DNA of 64,000 nt from Heterohyrax brucei (lineage: Eukaryota; Chordata; Mammalia; Hyracoidea; Procaviidae). Location: positions 68,064,351-68,128,350 of the forward strand of contig CM053162.1 in assembly GCA_028571685.1 (NCBI GenBank), read 5' to 3'. The notes under the pieces are model-generated. The model was not told where the DNA came from and did not search any database. It saw nothing but the letters and a program-made list of their open reading frames with translations. A program made the translations under genes and the position numbers. Every line of letters starts with the position of its first letter. Within the stretch, counting starts at the first letter, position 1. This document shows, piece by piece, positions 22,430 through 32,144 of this stretch.

Positions 22430-23290
22430 ATGAAAGAGTCCGTTTGCTTCAATGAATCCAACAAAAATTAATGGAGGGAGCTTCTAAAGAAGACAGGGTA
22501 AGGATGAGGGTAATAAAATGGGGCACATTGAGAAAACTTCACCTTCATTGGTAACTGAGTGGGAAGGATCAGCAGAAATGGAAGCAACACCTGCAAGTGG
22601 GTCTGGTGCTCACTTCCCATATCTGTATCCTTGTCACCAGCTGCCCCAAACAGCACTCTCTTTCCCAGACTCTCCCAGACCAAGAGCTAGGTCAGGGGTA
22701 TCAGCTCAAAGTTCAGGTGGTTCCCATTTCTCCTAGTTCTCCTAGCCCATAGTCTCCAGACCAGCTGCACGTGCAGCTGTTCTGTGACCCCAGCCACCAC
22801 AAACCAGTTTAGGGCTCACAAGGTGAAAGGACACAGTCCTTTGGATGGACTGCCCTTGAAACGCAGGTACTCCGTGTTGGGAAGGCGTGCTGGAGGTTCA
22901 GGCAGGCCTGGGAATGGTGGTGCCTCAGCTGGTATGATCATGGCGAGTTTACTGGTGCCAAGGCCAGGGAACAGCAAGTCACCAGGCGCAGCAGGCGAGA
23001 GACTGTGCTTTGTGGCTCAGGGATCTTATCATATACCACTTTTACACAAAGGTGGCTGGCTGCCAGATTTGAGCTGTCAAGGCCAAAGTGGGCACAAACA
23101 GGGTATATCATACTGCTCAATAGCTTTTATGCAGAAGGTCTGTATGGAGTTGGAAGGCCTGAGCAAAACTCCTTCCATCTCTGTAACTGACCAGGTAGCT
23201 CTTCTGTCTCCCTTACCTACCCAGAACTGGGTCAAAGTTTACAAATTAGAAGGGCTCTGTTCTCCAGACAGCCACAGACATTAGCCCTAC
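22430..23290 (+). other. Unassigned GC-richer block with a 166-codon frame
   Basis: The block is noticeably richer in G+C than its neighbours and holds the longest non-repeat-looking frame (22784-23284, +). The translation shows Gly/Pro/Ser-rich low-complexity text, no domain I recognise and no signal peptide. An antisense frame of 60 codons overlaps it. Best guesses are an L1 5'UTR or an LTR interior, because comparable GC-richer text occurs at 24.8-25.4 kb. I do not call it a gene. Confidence 0.3.
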
Positions 23291-23367
23291 AGCCTCCCAT
23301 TGCTCCTATGGGTTCCTTAATTTCTTCAAATACCTCACAAAATTCATGGAAATAATCTGTACTTATG

Positions 23368-23530
23368 AAAACCCTGGTGTCATAGTGACTAAGTGCTACA
23401 GCTGGTAACCAGAAGATTGACAGTTCAAATCCACCGGGTGCTCCTTGGAAACTATGGGGTAGCTCCACTCATGTATAGGGTTGTTACGAGTCAGAACCAA
23501 CTTGACAGCAGTGGATTCAAGTTTTTTAGT
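23368..23530 (+). mobile_element. AfroSINE
   Basis: Sense copy: 'aaaaccctggtgtcatagtgactaagtgc', B box 'gattgacagttcaaatcc', tail 'cttgacagcagtggattcaag'. Confidence 0.93.
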
Positions 23531-24158
23531 TTCTCAGTACTCATAGTTAACAATTTATTATAACGAGAAAGGAGACAAATGAAGACAGGGCAAAGTCTAG
23601 GAGGGTTCCTGGAGTAAAGACTCCAGAAGTTCTTGTCAGTCCAGAAAACCCTGAAAAGTTCAGTGTTCAGGTCTTTTATCATCCTCATTGAAGAATCATG
23701 ACCAATGGCATCATGCCCTCCTCCCTACCTGATGTTAACTGACCAGCTGTGGTCTTTGGGCTTTGGCCTCATCAGTATGTATTTCCAGGTGTTGCCTGGT
23801 TGTTTTGGAAAACAGATACTTGAAGTGTTCAAAGGATCCCAAGAGCTATCGTTTTTTTTGCCTCACTGCAAGGAATGGGTTCAATGAGAACATTAGTTTT
23901 TGTTTTGTTTGAGTGGTGGCTGTCATTGTTAGTATTCTTTGACAGACTCAGCATTCTGCTTCTGTAGTTATCCTTAATCCATATTGCTTGTATTTTGTGG
24001 AAACTATAGTTTTAATTTTTTTTCCTCTGCTAAATTCCTACTGTAACAAAACACAGAAAGAAGAAAATGAAAACAACCCAATGATATCAACCAAAGAGCC
24101 ACAGTTAAAATCTTGTTAGTAAAATTCAAATTGTTCACATTAATATGAAGTATTAATA
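23531..24158. other. Unassigned; possible LTR remnant
   Basis: 'aacaatttattataacgagaaaggagacaaatgaag' resembles LTR U3/R text of some endogenous retroviruses, but no ends or TSD are visible. Treat as unknown. Confidence 0.3.
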
Positions 24159-24692
24159 CAAGGATGATGATTAAGTTCATAAACTCATACTAGAAAAAGT
24201 GCTACATACCTCATTGCTTAGTATCATTATGATCTCCTTCGAAGTACTCCCCTTACGAAGCTATGCACCAATGCCAGCACCTAGTCTGTGATTCAGAACA
24301 ATTTGGGAACTCTTTTTCTAGAATGGTCATCAGATCTGTCATCATATTACCCTTGATGTCCTGAATGTCATCAAAATGCCAAAATTTCAATATTTCCTTT
24401 ATCTCTGTGTAAAGAAAAAAGCTACATGCGGCCAGATCAGGTGAGGAGGGAGGGTGTTCTAAACAGTGATTTGTTTACTGACTAAAAACTCCCTCATAGA
24501 CAACTATACAATTAAGTTGTGAACTTGCCAACTTGTCACACTTCAGAAAGAGTTCCAAAATTATTTTGAAGGTTGGACTAGGTGCTGGTGTCCTTGCATA
24601 GCTTCTCAAGAGGAGTACTTTGAAGATGACCATAATGATATTCAGAAATGAGGTAGGTAGCACTTAGATCAATTAGGTATTGTCATATCTCC
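24159..24692. mobile_element. Foldback mariner-derived element, copy C
   Basis: It starts CAAGGATGATGATTAAGTTCATAAACTC after TA (24157-24158) and ends near TAGGTATTGTCATATCT. The left arm 'tgatctccttcgaagtactccccttacgaagc' pairs with the right arm 'cttctcaagaggagtactttgaagatgacca'. The loop carries antisense transposase C-terminal text (frame 24663-24475). It has the same architecture as copies B and D. Confidence 0.78.
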
Positions 24693-24789
24693 ACACTTAT
24701 ACACAAGCATACATGCATACTTGGAGAACACCATTCTGATTTGTTGTCTATTTTTACACTTAAATACATATTAGAGAATACTGTGTAAG

Positions 24790-25395
24790 TACCTCTATAT
24801 CCAACCCCAGTTCAAAATACAGAAAGGCTACTGCCCTGCTGGCCTCTGCTGTCGGGCTCCAGCCATAGGTGACACTGTGTAGAATACTGATTTTCTGCTG
24901 GAAAAGCGCGCTCCTTTGGGGATGCACTGCCTCCCAGCCTAGGAATTAGGTCCAGACAAGACCTCTGTAAGGGTATTTCTGCCTCCCAGTGGGACACAGT
25001 GGCGTCCCGCACAAGCTGTCTACCTGCCTTGGTACAGCCTAATCAATGGCAGAGGCTGAGAGACCAAAGATGCCAAGATGCACAGAGTCCAAAGCGAGGC
25101 TCTCAAAATGTGGCAATTTCACCCACTGATCCCACCAGCTGTGTGTCTGAGATTAGCTGCTAGTCAAGTCCCAGCTCTGTCTGCCAGCTAAGACAGAGGA
25201 AAAAAAGTTAAAATGGTGAGTTACCTTCAATCCATGATAGCCAGCCCTCACCAAGAGTGGGGGTCAGCAAAAGAGCCATGTCCAAGGTCTCACTAGGTGT
25301 CCAGAAGGCTCTGTTTAATTATCAGTTCAGGTCTTGGTTTCCAGAGGGATATAAAGAGATGTGTGTTTAGTCCACCACCTTAACTCTGTCTCCCA
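24790..25395 (-). mobile_element. L1 5'UTR (antisense)
   Basis: Read on the minus strand, it begins GAGACAGAGTTAAGGTGGTGG followed by 'actaaacacac', a decayed form of the L1 start (CCAAGATGGCGGACTAG). It runs into GC-rich 5'UTR-like text. No ORF1 follows before 24790, so it is a fragment. Confidence 0.55.
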
Positions 25396-25605
25396 TATAT
25401 CCTATTGTAATATGTTAATGACAATGACTCTTCTGTGATCTCATTATTAATTAAATTAAACAAATTTAATTTTTAGTAAATGTCTGATAAGAATACAACT
25501 TTAATTTTTCCTAAAATATTTGCCACTCGTGTTGTCATAGTTGAATAATCTATTTGCATCTATAGTAATTGAGTTATTTCAATATTTTAAATATTCAATC
25601 AATAT
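25396..25605. other. Unassigned AT-rich DNA
   Basis: Nothing recognised. Confidence 0.4.
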
Positions 25606-25619
25606 TATGTTGGAATTTT

Positions 25620-25898
25620 TTATTGTTTTTAAATTTTTATTTAATTAATTGATTTATTTTTCCTTTTTTTATTATGACTGAGTGAAAATGTACATTCCCA
25701 TATAAATTTACATGCCCACCTATGTGCAGCTTCCACTGCTCTCCCTGCGATCTCACTAAGTTGAGTCTCACTGGCAACACAAGAATAAAAAAGGGTGCAC
25801 CCTGAGATCTCCACTAAAAGACCACAACTGACAGTCCAGCAGCTTTGGGGTTCACCTGGGAGCCCCTGGTCCTGATGTTGCCCTTGCTCGTAAACCTT
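25620..25898 (-). mobile_element. Twin-primed (5'-inverted) L1 3' end with 14-bp TSD
   Basis: An antisense poly-A (T/ATTT-rich) at 25620-25675 leads into the antisense L1 3' terminus (25676-25750), then switches at about 25751 to plus-orientation 3'UTR text (25752-25895) that lies upstream in an intact L1. TATGTTGGAATTTT at 25606-25619 is repeated at 25899-25912. Short insertion, inverted 5' segment and TSD together fit twin priming. Confidence 0.88.
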
Positions 25899-25912
25899 TA
25901 TGTTGGAATTTT

Positions 25913-26253
25913 GATGGAAATTTTTTTACATCAAAATATTAGTAGATTTCTTTATAACAACAACAAAAAAATCATCTGGAAAATGGCAATTTTTTATTTA
26001 TTTTTGTCTCTTAAAAGGTCTACTACTTTCTACACAGTAACATTAATCCTATTAACTTATATTTAATTCTTTGTTTCCTTAAAAGAATAATCCTACCACC
26101 AGCAAATGGGCACATGCTTTCTTCTTTTTAATAATCTTAATTATTATTTATCTTTCCTTATCCGGTTGCAGATAATACAATTTCAAAAAGAAAAGTTAGT
26201 AATTGTGAATTGTTTAAAACCCCAGTAAGAATGACATTATCATGTACATTGAA
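25913..26253. other. Unassigned AT-rich DNA
   Basis: Nothing recognised. Confidence 0.4.
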
Positions 26254-27520
26254 CAAGGTCTGACAAGTTTGTGAACTTGCCACCATACACTCACATTGGC
26301 AGCACTGTCCAAACAACTTGGTAACGTTTCATGACCTTGGTGTAGCAGACTCTCACAGATGTGTTCATGTTGACGTCTGATGCCATCTTGCTGAGTGGTG
26401 TTCATTATTGTTGTTCTGTGTGCTGTCACAAGAATGTCAGAGCTTGAATAAGAGCAATGAACAAAATTTAAACTTCTTGCTCAACTTGACAACAGTGGAA
26501 GTGAAATCACAGACATGTTGGTCCATGTTTATGTGGATATCATGAATCAAATGGCAGTGTACAAGCAGATTGAACATTTTTCTGAGAGGAGAGAAAGCGT
26601 CACTGATTAACAGAGGTCCTGGAAGCCAATAATGAACAGAACTGATGAAAACATTGCAAAAAATTGTCAAATGGTGTGTCAACATTGTTGGCTGACTGTG
26701 AGAAGCATAGCAGACCAAGTAAACACTGAAAAAGAAACAGGAAAATCATAACTGAAAATCTTGGCATGAGAAAAGTGTGTGCAAAAATGGTCCCAAAGAA
26801 GCTCGCCAATGAACAACAGCAAAGGGGAATCAATGTTTGCCAAGATCTTGTGGAGATGCAAGACAGTGTTTTGGGGCCATATTATCACTGTTGATGAAAC
26901 ACAGGTATATCAACACGACCCTGAAACAAAGCACCAAAGTACACAAGCAAAGTCAGTCCATTCTCCACGACCAAAAATGTTCGATCAGTCCAAATCAAGA
27001 GTCAAAACTTGGTTGCTAACCTCTTTTGATATCAGAGGGATTGTTTGTTATGAATTTGTGAACAGTTAACCAAGTTTACTATTTGGAAGTGCTGAAAAGT
27101 CTTTTCAAAACATTAGATGAAAATGACCTGAACTCTTTTCCAGCAACTCACAGATCCTGCATCACTACAACGCATCAGCTCACATGGCACCGTCTGTGAG
27201 GGACTAAACAAATAGCTATATGGAAACACCCTAACTACTCACCTCATCTGGCTCCCAGGGCCTTTTTTCTGTACCTGAAGAAAAAGGAAATTGAGGGGAA
27301 GACTTTTTGATGACATTCAAGACATCAAGGGTAATACGACAACAGCTCTTATGGCCATTCCAGAAAAAGTTCCAAAACTGCTTTGAAGAGTGGACTAAGC
27401 ACTGGCATTGGAGCATAGCTTCCCAAGGAGAATATTTCAAAGATGACTATCATGATATTCAGCAAAGAGGTATGTAGACTTTTTTTAGGATGAGCCCACA
27501 AGCTTAATTGTCAGACCTTG
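26254..27520 (+). mobile_element. Mariner (Tc1/mariner) transposon, full length but dead
   Basis: Terminal inverted repeats CAAGGTCTGACAAGTTTGTG (26254) and CTTAATTGTCAGACCTTG (27520, followed by TA) enclose a 1.27-kb element. The plus-strand transposase remnant runs from about 26440 to 27470 over several frames. It shows 'SRTDENI'-like text (read as NRTDENIAKN), 'EKCVQKW', then 'ITVDET' with the first catalytic Asp, 'DPETKHQST..SPRPK' and 'KSRVKTWLLTSFDIRGIVCYEFVN'. The second catalytic Asp is replaced (HYNASAH where HDNA.xH is usual). The third is also lost (APRAFFL instead of APxDFFL). Stops and frameshifts add to this, so no active enzyme is possible. Its 3' end is the part found inverted in the foldback elements at 7.5, 19.8, 24.2 and 54.8 kb. 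Confidence 0.88.
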
Positions 27521-27901
27521 TATGATGGTGTCTATGTGAGAGTACGTATATATTAATATTTACTCAAATTTTATCAAATCTTTTCTAATTGCTTTCACAA
27601 AATTAATATTTTTTTCTGTTTAAGCTGTTCATAGGTTACATTGCATAGTATCTTCAGTCAGTGAAATGTTCTTAGAATAAATCCACCTTGTGGAGACTAT
27701 AATTAACACAGAACCTACTCAAGTTGACAGCTGTAAATCTATGCTCCCCAAATGTTTCAAATTAAAAAAATAAATATTTATTATTGCTTTTCTCATTGCT
27801 TTATTTCTATGCTCTGCCAGGTTTTAGAAACAAAGTTAATTAAAATTAAAGAGGAAGTTTTAAATCATGAAGGGCACATTAAATATCAGAATTTAGCTAA
27901 T
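27521..27901. other. Unassigned AT-rich DNA
   Basis: Nothing recognised. Confidence 0.4.
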
Positions 27902-28442
27902 TGTCATGGATTGAATTGTGTTTCCCCAAAAATGTGTGTAGCAATTTGGCTGACCCATGATTCCCAGTATTGTGCAATTGTCCTCTGTTTTATGATTTTT
28001 CTATACTGTAAATCCTAATCTCTGACTGTGGTTAAAAGATAGGATTATGTTAAAAAAGGGTAGGTGGGACTGTGACACCCTTACTAAGGGAGTTTCCCAG
28101 GAGTGTGGCTTAAATCACCTTTTATCGTTTCATCTTGTGTGAGGCAAAAGAGAAAGGAAGTAGGCAAAGAGTGGGGGACCTCATACCAACAAGAAAGCAG
28201 AGCCAGGAGCACAGTACATCCTTTGATCCTGAGGTTCTTGTGCCAAGATGCTCTCAGACCAAAGAAAGATTGATGCAACTCAAGGACTTTCCTCCAGAGG
28301 CAACAGAGACAGAGTGTGATCCCTGAAGCCTGCACACTGAGTTTGGACTTCTAGCCTACTGGGCTGTGTATGAGTAAACTCCTCTTTGTTAAAGCCATCC
28401 ACTGGTGGTATTTCTGTTGAGCAGTACCAGAAGACTAAGACA
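27902..28442 (-). mobile_element. Solo LTR, 541 bp (MaLR-like)
   Basis: It runs TGTCATGGATTGAATTGTG...CAGAAGACTAAGACA, so TG...CA ends. Flanking CTAAT (27897-27901) and CAAAT (28443-28447) differ at one base and may be the TSD. The last 60 bases (antisense start) resemble MLT1-type LTR starts ('gtggtatttctgttgagcag'). Partial copies occur at 13.9, 19.3 and 43.6 kb. There is no coding content. Confidence 0.75.
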
Positions 28443-28522
28443 CAAATGATGCAGGATTTGAATGAAGGAGTGCTTCCTGTGTTTGGGCCTCAGTAATTTG
28501 GGCAAGAGACTTTTGGTCTCCA

Positions 28523-29370
28523 GTGTTAGGTGCTATCAATTTGGCTCCCACTCACAGTGACTGTAAGTAGAATAGGACAAAATACTGTCCAGTCTGCACC
28601 ATCCGTACAGTCTTTTCTAAGCCTGAGAAAATCAATTATAGCCACTGTTAATCCATCTAGTTCAAAGCCTCTTTTTCACTGATTGTCTCTTTACAAAGCA
28701 TGACGTCTTTCTTCAGGGATTGGTTCCTCCTGTTAAATATCTCCAAAGTACAAGACATGAAGTCTCACCATCCTTACTTCTAAGGAGCATTCTAGCTACT
28801 TCTTCTAAGAGAGATTTGTTCATTCCTGGGAGTCCACTGTATATTCAATCTTCTTTGCCAATGCCATAATAGCTCTTTAATAGTCTTCATTTTCCAGCTT
28901 TCGCCTGTATAGGGGGCTATTGAAAGTACCACAGCTTGTGTCAGGTGCATCTTAGTCCTTGAAGGGATATCTTTGTTCTACTGACGCTTCAAAGTAGTCT
29001 TTTTCAGTAGAATTTCCCAGCGCAGTATATCATTTGATTTCTTGACTGCTGCTTGCAGTGTAACAGGTGACATGATCATGTGATTCAAAATGGCCCACGT
29101 CTGTCCATTTCAGCTCACTCACATCTAACACATAGGTCTTTTTGCCTTCTGCTTCCTTTTTGATGACTTCCAGTTTCCCTAGATTCATAGTTGGTATATT
29201 CCACTTTCTGATTATTAGCAAATATTTGCAGCTGTTCTCAGTTTGAGTCATACCACACAGGCAAGCCGAGACCCTGAAAGCTAAACTACATTCACATAAT
29301 TAAAGTCGACTCTGCTTTGAGGAGGCAGTTCTTCCCCAGAACAACTCCGTGAAGTGTTTAGAAGTGGGGG
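28523..29370 (-). mobile_element. RTE LINE with large internal deletion
   Basis: The 3' region (28523-29045: 'taggtgctatcaatttggc' through 'catttgatttcttgactgctgctt') is joined directly at about 29050-29075 to the 5' endonuclease region (29075-29370: 'gattcaaaatggcccacg', 'cagctcactcacatc'). The antisense frame 29251-29030 reads 'KWNIPTMNLGKLEVIKKEAEGKK..VLDVSELKWTDVGHFES', the endonuclease N-terminus. About 2 kb of endonuclease and RT is missing. Confidence 0.82.
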
Positions 29371-30119
29371 GAGGAGCAGAAATACAAGGCTAAGCCTAAA
29401 CTTGTTCCTCTGGAACCTTCTGAGGCACAGAAGGCCAATAAACACGTTGTAAGCTACACCAGCAGAGATATGTTTATGAGACCAGATTCTCTAGGGAAAA
29501 GCCCTACTCGTAGCTAACAAGTCAGGCTGATGCTGGTCGCCCCAGGACACACTCACTTTGAAATTGGACTTTGCTTGTGAATGCAGATGCTCAGAGTTCA
29601 ATGAGAAAGCTAGAATAAAAGAAGCTGTGTATTTCTTCAGACTAAAGAGCTTACTGTAATTCCCAGTGTAAATTAAAAATTTAAACAGTGATTATCTAAA
29701 ATGGGGTGAAATAAAAGCATCACAGGCTAGCATGCACTCTGAATGGGAGAGATGATGCAAAAACTGTCCTGGTCCCTTGCTTATAGTGGAACATAAAGAC
29801 ACAGAGAGGAGTTCTCCATGCCTGCTTGGATAACTTCCAAGACCTGTGGACTGATCGTTCTGGAATTACACGTGGGGTATGCTGTCAGTTGCCTGTAACT
29901 GGAATGACCTCCACATGCCAACGCCGTGTCCTGCATGGGTTCGTTGTTCAGACTGAATGGATGCAACCCTCATGGTGTTATTGGAGCCACTGGGTAGAAT
30001 CAGCAACCCAGTAGTCTGGTGGCTCCTTGGAATTCAGAGGTAGCCCTGAAGGCATCCTTTATGGGAAGCACATCATCACCAAGTGTAAGAAGAGACGTTA
30101 ATAGTTTTCAGTAAATTTA
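29371..30119. other. Unassigned DNA
   Basis: No supportable feature. Confidence 0.4.
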
Positions 30120-30960
30120 TGGTTATATGAAAATAATCAAAATCGAGATCTACAACACTTCCATCACCCTAAAAAAATTCTCTCATGCCTATTGAATCTG
30201 TCCCTTCTATTACTCTCAGTCTCAGGCAACTGTTGGGCTCTAAGATTTTTCCAGGAATCATCTTTTGGGAAAATCTCACATAAACGGAATTATACAATGT
30301 GCTGTCTTTTGTGTCTGTCTTCAGGTAGCATAAAACTTTCATCTTTGTTTATCTTCTTACTAAAATTGCTTTGGCTACCCTTATTATTATTATTATTATT
30401 ATTAACTTAATTGTAAAATAGGCTTTTCCACCACTATCAAAAGGCCTACTGAAATTTCAGTTGGAATGAACTGACTCAATAGGTCACCTAAGGAAGAAAT
30501 AAAATCTTCATAATGTTGTATCTTTTAATTCTGAAGCTTGATGTAGCCCTCCATTATTTTTGTTACATTTGTCTCAGCAATGTGATATATTTTTAGTGCA
30601 GATATCTTGCACATATTTGGTTGTCTGTTCTCATGTTTCATGTTTTTAATGCTATTGTAATTGTTGTTCCTTAATTTTATTTTCACTTGTTTCTAGCATG
30701 TAAAAGGGAAAAGGGTATTTTTACGTGGAGATTGTAATCTGCAATTTACTAGACTTGTTTACTAGTAATAATGCTCCTTAGTGTATTTCTTAGAACTTTC
30801 TGCATAAATCATGATACCACCTATGAGTAAATGTAGTTTGACATTGTTTTTCCTTATTTATATGATAAAATATCTACTACGATGCTGAATGGCAGTACTG
30901 AGAAAAGACATCTTTGCCTTCTTTACAGTCCCAGAGGAGATCACTTCGTTTTTTGTTTGT
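30120..30960 (-). mobile_element. Old L1 fragment (antisense)
   Basis: Text such as 'actacgatgctgaatggcagtactgagaaaagacatctttgcc' near 30880 matches antisense L1 ORF2 (the 'agtggtgagagtgggcatccttgtctt' block). The preceding T-rich sequence is consistent with the antisense 3' part. It includes a (TTA)n run at 30381-30403. Highly diverged. Confidence 0.6.
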
Positions 30961-32144
30961 TTGTTTGTTTTTGTCATTTCACTTTTCCCGGTTCAGGGTC
31001 TTCAGGCTTGCAGAGGACATAGATATTGGAATGTGAGACAGGAAATTCCTTATCAGTCACTGGGATGGGTTGTAAGTGAAATCAGTTCTTGTGGGGGATT
31101 CAGTACCACGTATTGATCTCGGACTTGATAGATAGACTGCATTCTGAATCTGCAACCAGAGGATTTCCTCTGAACTGCTGATTTAGCAAAATCTTTATAG
31201 GCACTCAGGGTTACTACATACGTAGGATTTCAGTTATGTAAAATTATTCTCCAAAGGAGTTTGATCTTTTGTAGTATCAGAACAGTAGAATTTATCAGGG
31301 ATGTGATAAGAATCACCAGATTTTTACTTATTTAGATTTTGCTGATGTTCCTATTGCTGTATTGTTTCAGGTTAACTCTGAGGGAGCAGCAGTTCCTGGC
31401 CCTCCGGCTGGCACTGCTCACCATCATAACTTGAACTTCAGAAGGCTATGAGCCTTTGTGGGTATTCTCCAAGATAGTCAGGTGGTAACATTAACTGAAT
31501 ATATGAAATTCAAATGCCAAGAATTCCTGAGTATTGTGGAAGGCAGAGTTCTAAGAGTTAGGAAAAAGAACACGAGATTTAATTAAACCAAAGATACATT
31601 AAATGAACCTCGTCTAAGTCATATAGGAAAGTACAGAGGACAGTCCATTTACTAAGGCTTTAAAAGATTACTTCTGTCCAAGAAGTATAGTGACTGTGTG
31701 ACAATTGAAATTTTTATTTGGAGAAAATGACCAAGGCTTGGTTCATATATGCATTGGGGTTACTATGAGGTAGAGTATTCAAAGAGCCCCATTTATTTTC
31801 AACTCCCATAACTTCCTGTTTTAACTGATGAACTAAAAAGAGATCTGAGTCTCACAAGAATAGAGCTGACACATAGCTAGCCACAGTGAACCTGCCGACA
31901 TCAAGTCACTCTCATGTCAGATAGTTCTCTAAGTGGCTGAATTTTTTATTTCCCCCAGTGCCTAATCATCTCATAAATGACCTCTAGGCAACTTGACAGA
32001 TGCCAGAAAGAAAATATAAATACTTTTTGGAGTATTACAGAGCATTTCATCATTGATGCTGCTTTTCGTCTTCATTTGAGAGTGTCTAAACCTATGGATT
32101 CAATCAGGCAATAACTAAAAAATGATCAATAATACTTGTCTCCT
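30961..32144. other. Unassigned DNA
   Basis: A (TTTG)n tract lies at 30954-30977. Otherwise nothing can be named. Confidence 0.4.
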
